Shown here: positions 56,563-64,000 of the stretch, piece by piece
Numbering within the stretch: position 1 is the stretch's first letter
Layout: the number at the start of each line of letters is the position of its first letter
Assembly: GCF_018991925.1 (NCBI RefSeq)
Contig: NW_024726235.1
Coordinates: 4,506,579 to 4,570,578, forward strand
DNA: 64,000 bases
Direction of reading: 5' to 3'
Source: Homarus americanus
Taxonomy: Eukaryota; Arthropoda; Malacostraca; Decapoda; Nephropidae
Position numbers and translations under genes: made by a program
The notes under the pieces: model-generated
Databases searched by the model: none
Told to the model about the DNA's origin: nothing
What the model saw: only the letters and a program-made list of their open reading frames with translations

Positions 56563-56623
<61 letters not shown>

Positions 56624-56624
56624 C
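56563..56624 (+). repeat. (TATC)15 microsatellite
   Basis: Perfect tetranucleotide run. Confidence 0.95.
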
Positions 56625-56825
56625 TTTGGCCTGATAGAGAGATAGTGAAGATGTTGTCTCACCAATAACGAGAGACTGAGAGATTCTTGGGGGGCGTTAT
56701 GTTGTCGTCAGTGTGATTAATTACTTCAGTGTCTCAATATCTCTCAAGAGACAAAGACTCGTGAGATACCATGCGAGCCTTGTGTAGAGGAGATAGTTGT
56801 TAGTGCTTAAGGATCGGTATATTTA

Positions 56826-57321
56826 ATGGTACTGCAACAACTACAACTACAACAACAACAACATCATATCAACCACAACAATAATAACAATAAAACAAAC
56901 AACAACTACAACAACAACAACAACAACAACCTTAACAAACAACTTTTAACAAGTTTATTAACAACCACAACAACAACAATCATATCAACCACAATAACAC
57001 TAACAACAACAACAACAACCATAACAACCACAACAATAATAACAATAAAAACAAACAACAACTACAACAACAACAACAACAACAACCTTAACAAACAACT
57101 TTTAACAAGTTTATTAACAACCACAACAACAACAATCATATCAACCACACTAACACTAACAACAACAATAACCATAACAACCACAACAATAATAACAATA
57201 AAACAAACAACAACAATAACAACAACAACATCATCAATAACATCCATAACAAGAATAACAAACAACAACAATTTTACTAACCATAAAACAACAACAACAA
57301 CAACAACAACAAGAAAACAGC

Positions 57322-57359
<38 letters not shown>

Positions 57360-57362
57360 GCC
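56826..57362. repeat. (CAA)n-rich region with a 156-bp internal duplication
   Basis: CAACAACAA triplets with interspersed ATAACA. The block around AACTTTTAACAAGTTTATTA occurs at 56941 and again at 57097, giving a 156-bp period. It ends in (CAA)16 before 57360. Confidence 0.9.
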
Positions 57363-57569
57363 TTTAAAAATTCCTGGCCTGAAGTGAATAGACCAAGATC
57401 ATATGTCAGAACTTACCTTTCCCCTCCCTTCCTCTCCCTTCCTCTCCTCCCACCATTCCTTTGACCCCCCTCTCTCTCTCTCACTTCCTCACCTTTCCCT
57501 CCCTCCTTTCCCTTCCCTTCCCATCCCACTCCCTCTCTTTCAGGAGAGAGAGTAAAAAGAGAGTGAGAG

Positions 57570-57570
57570 A

Positions 57571-57612
<42 letters not shown>
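57570..57612 (+). repeat. (GA)n microsatellite
   Basis: About 20 GA units with one interruption. The following 57613-57780 is complex sequence without a recognised gene. Confidence 0.85.
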
Positions 57613-57779
57613 TCTATTGTCAGGCAACTCAACAACAACACTGAAAACATTTGCCAAAACTCTGACATTTCCGCGTGGCGTCGAGCGAGTGAAGACGTGT
57701 CCCTCACCTCCTGCTGGGGGAGGACCTGGGTGGCTCTTAGCTCCCGGATGTTGAGGGAAGAATGAAGCTGCCTTTAGTT

Positions 57780-58040
57780 ACCTCCTTCTTCTTCTACTCC
57801 TCCTCCTCCTCCTTCTTTCCTTTTTCTTCTCCTCCTTCCTTCTTTTTTCTTCTCCTCCTCCTCCTCCTCCTCTTCCTACTCATCCTTCTCCCTTTCCTCC
57901 TCCTGTTATGGATGATGGTGACTCGTGGTGGGTGATGGTGAGTCATAGTGGTGGTGTGGATGATCCGTGGTGGGTGATGGTGAGTCATGGTGGTGGTTTG
58001 TGAGTTATGGTGGTGGTGGTGACTCATGGTGGTGGTCAGG
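57780..58040. repeat. CTCCTC tract followed by GGTGATGGTGAGTCATGGTG repeats
   Basis: Pyrimidine block to ~57905, then about five degenerate ~25-bp GGTGATGGTGAGTCATGGTG units. Confidence 0.75.
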
Positions 58041-58120
58041 GGTCAGTTCCTCGTCGCCAGGAAGGACCGGATACGAGATTGATCGGCCGAAGGATGTTTC
58101 CTGTCCGTCTGGCCAGTGAT

Positions 58121-58452
58121 TCCTGTAGGGGACACTGACGGTAGGACCTGTAGGGGACACTGACGGTAGGATCTGTAGGGAACACTGACGGTAGGACCTG
58201 TAGGGGACACTGACGGTAGGATCTTGGGGACACTGACGGTAGGACCTGTAGGGGACACTGACGGTAGGACATGTAGGGACACTGACGGTAGGACCTGTAG
58301 GGGACACTGACGGTAGGACCTGTAGGGGACACTGACGGTAGGATCTGTAGGGGACACTGACGGTAGGACCTGTAGGGGACACTGACGGTAGGACCTCTAG
58401 GGGACACTGACGGTAGGATCTGTAGGGGACACTGACGGTAGGACCTGTAGGG
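58121..58452. repeat. 25-bp minisatellite, ~13 copies
   Basis: Unit GTAGGACCTGTAGGGGACAC plus TGACG. Variants are ACC/ATC and one or two missing bases. Confidence 0.94.
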
Positions 58453-59193
58453 GTGATCTGACGCGTCCTACAGCTCAAGGGGGCGAGAAAGAAGACCAAC
58501 AGACAGACAGAGAGGCAAGGAGAATCAGACAAACAGAAGCCCGAGGTCTCAAAAGGTCAAGTCATCATCCCATTCATCTCGGGTCGCCGGTAATTATGCT
58601 CTTAACTCATCAGCTGTTGTTTGTTTGTTTGTTTGTGCGTGCTAGCGTGCGTGTGTCAGTGAACATGAACCTCTGTTTTATATATATTCGATTAAGTATA
58701 TATATCTCCATGAACGTATCAAAACATATCAGTAAAGTTAGTGAACGCCGGACTGCCACGGCCCCCATAACGCAGCACCATTCACGTTCATCCACATTCT
58801 CAACAATTACACTTTTTTTTTTCCTTTTTTTTCGTCTGGTCGAGAATTTGTTAGAGGTGAGTTTTAATTCTTGCTGGGCGGAGGGTAACAAAGGCTCTGG
58901 TTGGTGGCAGAGAGGAGGTTGGATTTCGTTAACTGATGTGAAAAGTAATTGTGTAGTTTTTCTCTTAAATTTATCTGGTTAATGGTATTGGTGGAGGGAG
59001 AGGGATGGGAGAGGGGAGGTATGAGAGTGAGAGGGATAGAGAGGGTTAGAGGGTTAAAGAGAGGGGGGATGAGAGAGAGGGAGGATGAAACAGTGAGAGA
59101 AAGGGAAGAGGGTGGGACAGTACGGTAAGAGAAAGAATGAGAGAGGGATGAAGAAAGAGAGGGTGGGAGAAGAAGGGAGAGGGTGGGACAGGA

Positions 59194-59200
<7 letters not shown>
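58453..59200. other. Spacer, partly GAGAGGG-rich
   Basis: 58590-58980 is complex AT-rich sequence without recognised coding content. 58990-59200 is purine-rich. Confidence 0.4.
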
Positions 59201-59205
<5 letters not shown>

Positions 59206-59246
<41 letters not shown>

Positions 59247-59262
59247 GGCAGACAGACAGACA
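59206..59262 (+). repeat. (CAGA)14 microsatellite
   Basis: One interrupting GGCA unit. Confidence 0.93.
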
Positions 59263-59767
59263 CAAGCTGTTCTCACCCACTTCACGTCTACAACTGATGT
59301 CCGCCTGAAAGTGGTCATCGCCGTCACCCTCAACCTCCTTCACAGTGTCCACAACGCGACAAATCACAAAATTATACGTAAAGTCTCGCGTCTCGTAATG
59401 TCTCGTACGTCGTAATGTCTCTCGTCTCGTAATGTCTAGTTCACACCCTTTTTGTCTTACCTTGTTCGACACACCTTTCGTTATGTTTGTCTCTTTCTTT
59501 ATTTATATCTTGTTCCTTCTATACCTATATTTTATCACCTTCATCTCTTCTCCTTTCTTCTTCCTTCTATGCATTATCCATTATCACCCCTCCCTCCTCC
59601 TCTTCCTTCCTCCCCCCCCCCTTCCTCTTCCCCTCCTCCTTTCTCTCTGCCTACCCAGTATCACCTCTTCTCTCCTTGTTATTCCTCTATGTCATTCGTC
59701 ATTCTTTGTGTCTGCCGGTGATGATTATTTTCCAACCATAAGTATTTTCCAGAAGTTTTTTTTATTG

Positions 59768-59769
<2 letters not shown>

Positions 59770-59825
<56 letters not shown>
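59770..59825 (+). repeat. (GT)28 microsatellite
   Basis: Uninterrupted, preceded and followed by pyrimidine-rich DNA (59580-59650, 59870-60090). Confidence 0.94.
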
Positions 59826-59826
<1 letters not shown>

Positions 59827-60234
59827 ATCATCGGCTTATTATCGGACATGGTATTAATTTCTCGTGTCGTTCTCCTCCTCTCCTTTTTTCCCTCTTTTCC
59901 TCTTCTCCCTCCTCTTCTCTTTCTCTCCTCTCATTCTCCTCTCCCCCTGTGCCCAACCAGAAAGTGAGACTCTCCCTCCTCTTCTCTCTCCCACTTCTCC
60001 CACATTCTCCTCCCTGCTACTCCTCCTCCTCCCCCTCTCCCCTACATAACAAGGCCTCCCCCCTCACTCCCACTTCTCCTCCCCCCACATAACCAGGAGG
60101 GGGGTAAGGCTCCCCCCTCCATAACTCAGTACACGGCAGTAAACACGGGCGTTACGAGGCAGTGTTAAGGCCTCACAGCACACGATGGCCGGATGCAAAA
60201 CTCGGTGATGATCTGTAAGAAGCTCTGGTAGTTG

Positions 60235-60272
60235 TGGGAGTGGTAGTAGGAGTAATAGTAGTGATGTAGTGA

Positions 60273-60304
<32 letters not shown>

Positions 60305-60380
60305 GTGATGGTGGTGGTAGTAGTGGTAGTAGTAATAGTAGTGATGTAGTGATGGTGGTGGTAGTGGTAGTGGTAACTGT
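60235..60380. repeat. (AGT)n region with GGTGGT interruptions
   Basis: Two similar ~75-bp blocks, each ending AGTGATGTAGTGATGGTGGT. Confidence 0.88.
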
Positions 60381-60424
60381 AGTAGAAGCATTGGGTCAAG
60401 GAAAGGACCAGACGCAACAAAACT

Positions 60425-60520
60425 GGCAGTAAAACAACAAAACTCACATGAACCAAGACCCCAAAACTCACACGAACCAAGACCCCAAAACTCACACGAA
60501 ACAAAACAAAACTCACACGG
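60425..60520. repeat. ~24-bp repeat, ~4 copies
   Basis: CCAAAACTCACACGAACCAA-type units, degenerating toward the ends. Confidence 0.75.
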
Positions 60521-60959
60521 AACAGGACCCCACAACAACACGCCCTCCATAAGAAAAAAATAAATAGAAAATTCACAGCCACAAGGAACAGTTTATGTCT
60601 TATGATCAACTAGACATTATTTTAAGACCATTTGAGAATACGGAAGAAGACATCTCTATAACCTCATAGTACAGTAGTTAAGATATTATCACTACGTCAC
60701 TTAACGACTTACGACTGTCAACTTACGATATATAAGGAGACAGTTAGTGACGTAAAAAAAGAAAGGAGAGTATAAATCATAAACATCCTAGCCTTCCTCC
60801 CCTTCCCCCTCCCTTCCCCCCTCCCCTTCCCCCCTCCCCTTCCCCCCCCTCCCTTCCCCCTTCCCTATCATCACCCTCCCCATATCCTTTACATCGCTTT
60901 AAAATAAAATAAGACAATTGGAAATAATAATGTGTAGAATATGATTTAAATAAACGGCA

Positions 60960-61090
60960 GGTTGGCTTAACGCTTGGGTTGACGGCTTGGCTTGACTTGG
61001 CTTGGCGGCAGCAGGTTTAAGTTTAGTTTGGGTTGGGTTGGCTTGGCTTGGCTTGGGTTGGCTTGGCTTGGCTTGGCTTGGGTTGGGTGT
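60960..61090. repeat. (TTGGC)n / TTGGG pentanucleotide region
   Basis: GGCTTGGCTTGGCTTGGG units, imperfect. Confidence 0.85.
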
Positions 61091-61418
61091 TGGTTCGATG
61101 GATGTCTCAGGGTTGTGGGTTTGAAGATCTTAGTTTAGTTAAATATTTAAGTTAATATTAGTAATAATGAACGTACAAATAACCAATGTACAGAATATAT
61201 TAGAGAGATATGTGTACATTAGCAGGGCATTATTGTGTACATGTGCACATAAAGTAACGCACATGAACGATAAGTAAGAATTAATTAACTTAACTATTTT
61301 TTGTAAGATCTTAAAAATAAAATACTTTATTATTTTTTCTAAGTAAAAACCTGAAAACAAATTATTTTTATTTTATTTATTATTTATTGATGTTTTCTTT
61401 AACCCAGTGCAAATAAAC

Positions 61419-61590
61419 TGTTGTTGTTGTTGTTGTTGTTGTTGTTGTAGTTGTTGTAGTTGTTGTTATTGTTGTTGTTGCTGTTGGTGGTGGTGTAGTT
61501 GTTGTAGTTGTTGTTGTTATTTTTGTTGTTGTTCTTGTTGTTGGTGTAGTTGTTGTTGTTGTTATTGTTCTTATTGTTGTTGTTGTGTTA
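61419..61590. repeat. (GTT)n region
   Basis: Starts as nine perfect GTT triplets, then GTAGTT/GGTGGT interruptions. Confidence 0.9.
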
Positions 61591-61790
61591 TCTCCTATCT
61601 CTCGAGGTCTCTTTTAACACTGGAGATAAATTTTGATGTCTGTTATCTCTCCTGATCTCCTCCATAAGAGATAGTTATTGACGTGTTATCTCCTATCTCT
61701 AGTTCCCTCCACAAGAGATATCATGATGTCTCCTGTCTCTCCCGGTCTCCTCCACGAGAGATAGTTAATAACGTCTCCTATCTCGTTCAA
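61591..61790. repeat. ~55-60-bp repeat, ~3-4 copies
   Basis: Blocks containing TCTCCTATCTCT and CTCCACAAGAGATA, each an imperfect palindrome (TATCTCT/AGAGATA). Confidence 0.75.
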
Positions 61791-61919
61791 TATATCATGG
61801 TTTTATAACCTAAGAAAATATATATAAAAAAGATATCACAAAAATTATTTAGTCTTGTATAAAATTCACGACTTTTTTCGTCTTTTTATGAGTCGTAATT
61901 TTTTTTCTATTTTTTCATA

Positions 61920-61920
<1 letters not shown>

Positions 61921-61978
<58 letters not shown>

Positions 61979-61980
61979 TT
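61921..61980 (+). repeat. (GTCT)15 microsatellite
   Basis: Perfect tetranucleotide run, with a degenerate extension at 62028-62060. Confidence 0.94.
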
Positions 61981-62134
61981 TTCTGTCTACTGTATCTATC
62001 TTTCTATGTTCCTATCTTTTTGTATACGCCTGTCTGTCTGTCAGTCAGTCTGTCTCTGTCTACAAGTAAAAAAAAACACATAATTGACAACTAGATAATC
62101 TTCATCTTACCCTCCGCTTTTTTTTTTTACTCTT

Positions 62135-62300
62135 AATCGGCTCTTTTACACATTCTTAATCGACTATTGTCAACACTCTTAATCACCTCTTGTTTACACT
62201 CTTAATCGACTTTTGTTTACACCCTTAATCGGCTTTTATTTGCATTTCACACCCTCAATCGGCTTTTTTATACCCCCAATCGGCTTTTTTTTTTTACACT
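62135..62300. repeat. ~25-bp repeat, ~7 copies
   Basis: Unit about CACTCTTAATCGACTTTTGTTTA, variable in T-run length. Confidence 0.85.
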
Positions 62301-62560
62301 CAATGGCTCAAATCTCCATCATTTACATAGAGGGTCAGACTATGTAAATACAACATTGAATATGTATGCTGGGGGCGGCCTCACCAACACGGCTTCCACT
62401 CCGGCTGTAAAAAGTGACGGTGGAAAAAGGTTGTCTTAAGTAGTTTAAAAGTAAGAGAAATACGCAACTTTTCACCTGAGCCAAAATACTGTACCTGTGG
62501 GAATTTGTTTTGTTTTGCTTATAAGTGATTTATTTACTTATTTTACCCCAATGGTGATTA
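62301..62560. other. Spacer
   Basis: No recognised gene or repeat. Confidence 0.4.
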
Positions 62561-62564
62561 TTTG

Positions 62565-62640
62565 GTGATGGTGGTGATGGTGGGTGGTGGTGGTGGTTGG
62601 TGATGGTGGTTGGTGGTGATGGTGGTGGTGATGGTGGTTC
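62565..62640. repeat. GGTGATGGTGGT-type repeat
   Basis: Degenerate GGT/GAT triplets. Confidence 0.82.
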
Positions 62641-62676
62641 GTGTGTTGTGGTAATTGTGTGTATACCTGTGTCCGC

Positions 62677-62678
<2 letters not shown>

Positions 62679-62729
<51 letters not shown>
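62679..62729 (+). repeat. (GT)25 microsatellite with short (GA) tail
   Basis: Uninterrupted GT run followed by GAGAGAGAGA. Confidence 0.94.
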
Positions 62730-62740
<11 letters not shown>

Positions 62741-62813
62741 ATTCCTCCCTGCTGAGTTTCCCACTTAGCAGGAGGCGGAAGCAAGGAAAGTAGCAGAGTT
62801 CGGTGGCACACTG

Positions 62814-63432
62814 CCTCCCCCCTCAACTCCCCCTCTTCCTCCCTCTCCTACCTCCCTCCCTCCCGCACCTCCTCCCTCTCCTAGCCCTCCCTCCCGTAAC
62901 CTACATCCCCTCCTTCTCTTCTACCCAGACACTCCATCCCCCCGTCCACACATTCACCTCCCTCCTCCTCCCTTCCCCTCCCCTACCTCCCTCCCCCTTA
63001 TCCACCCTTACACTCCCTCTTTTACATTCAACCCTCCCTCCCCTCCCTCCCTCACTCCCTCATCCCACACATTCCTCCCTCCTCCCTCCTTCTCTCCCTC
63101 ACTCCCTCCTTCATCCACCCATACCTCCCTCCCTCCATTCCTTCCTCCCCTCCCCTCCCTCCCCTCCCTCATCAATCTCCCCTCTCCTCCATTCCTTCCC
63201 TCCCTCCCTCCTCCATTCCCTTTCCCTCCCTCCCTCCCTCCCCTCATCCACCCAGCCCACCTCCCTCCTCCATATTCCCTCCTTCCACTTTCTCCCCTCA
63301 TCCACCCATACACTCCCTCCTTCACTTTCTCCCTCATCCACCCATACACTCCCTCCTCCACTCCTTCCCTCCTTCACTTCCTCCCTCATCCACCCATACA
63401 CTCCCTCCTTCCTTCCTTCCCTCCCTCCTAGC
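62814..63432. repeat. 620-bp polypyrimidine tract
   Basis: CTCCCTCC-type sequence. 63290-63400 holds four copies of a CTCATCCACCCATACACTCC unit. Confidence 0.9.
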
Positions 63433-63773
63433 TTGCGACAGTCGGGCACGGAGCCAGGGCAAGACCACCTCGACTGGAAATGTTGAAGCCATCATTAAAG
63501 TGTTGGATGTTTAGGAAGGAAAATGTTGAGAATTACTATTGGATTGTTCACGAGTTTAATTTGGAGATATGTTTAGGTTTTTTTTTTTGGATGATGTTTA
63601 AGGTCAAAAATGTCGAAAGAAAATGTTATTGAAGTATTTAACTTTTATTAGAGAGAGAGAGAGTGGGAGCAGGGAAGGAGGGTATTATTCAGGAAGGGAG
63701 ATAGGAAGGAAGGGAGAGAGGGAAGAAGGTTGGTAGGGAGGCAGGGAGAGAGAAAGAAGTAGGGAGGAAGGAA
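63433..63773. other. Spacer, purine-rich in part
   Basis: No recognised gene. GGAAGGGAG-type sequence at 63665-63773. Confidence 0.4.
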
Positions 63774-63774
63774 G

Positions 63775-63960
63775 TTTTTTTTCTTTTTAATTTAACAACT
63801 TTATTGGCAAAGCTTTGGGTACAATTTGCCTATTCTGAGCAGTTCAGGTCAGGTCTTGACACTGAGGGTGCTATCACTTTTCACTGCCACACGGGACAGA
63901 GGTTCATACACAAAGGAGATAATAGTATAGGTTGTATTCACGAGGCCGGGAAGGAGGTTG
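63775..63960 (-). mobile_element. Possible poly-A-terminated retroposed 3' end
   Basis: On the minus strand complex sequence reaches AATAAA (63800-63805) and ends about 10-20 bases later in an A-rich tail (63775-63789). An inverted repeat GGCAAA...TTTGCC (63806-63811, 63825-63830) precedes the signal. It could be a LINE/SINE 3' end, a processed pseudogene, or the true 3' end of a gene lying beyond the window. Its coding content was not recognised. Confidence 0.4.
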
Positions 63961-64000
63961 GGAGAGAGATGGAGGTAGGGAGGGAGGGAGGGAGGTGAGG

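Noticed and set aside
61407..61655. Cysteine-rich small protein
   Set aside because: Poly-Cys comes from (TTG)n read in one frame.

Overview
The window is animal nuclear DNA, most likely from an arthropod and probably a decapod crustacean. The evidence is one intron-rich gene with animal-type splice sites, short blocks of the arthropod telomere motif (CCTAA/TTAGG), decayed metazoan transposons, and a very high load of micro- and minisatellites. The species cannot be named from this sequence. I found no operon, CRISPR array or defence system.

Layout. (1) 1-13.7 kb is AT-rich and carries one intact gene, STT3A, the catalytic subunit of the endoplasmic reticulum oligosaccharyltransferase. It lies on the + strand in 12 coding exons (1824-11353) that join without a frame break into 708 residues. 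Its introns hold small DNA transposons: piggyBac-like MITEs and a pogo/Tigger-like element with a second, related element nested inside it. (2) 13.7-16.9 kb is a transposon graveyard. It has a decayed Ty3/gypsy-class pol on the - strand, whose integrase C-terminal domain lies upstream of reverse transcriptase (the Gmr1-type order), and a frameshifted LINE 3' end. (3) 17.2-25.3 kb is a GC-rich higher-order satellite. Arrays of a ~30-bp minisatellite alternate with a conserved ~240-bp AT-richer linker, about every 1.25-1.38 kb. Part of it is duplicated at a 3.8-kb offset, and it ends in a 100-N assembly gap (25334-25433). (4) 25.4-64 kb has no gene that I can support. It is a succession of minisatellites (units 12-57 bp, the longest array ~1.84 kb), long pyrimidine tracts, dinucleotide runs, tRNA-derived SINEs and a second LINE 3' fragment.

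Most long open frames in regions 3 and 4 are by-products of tandem repeats that lack stop codons and should not be read as proteins. The items most worth a second look are the integrase-before-RT retroelement, the linker/array satellite with its duplication and gap, the nested pogo-like elements in the STT3A intron, and the dense cluster of unrelated minisatellites.
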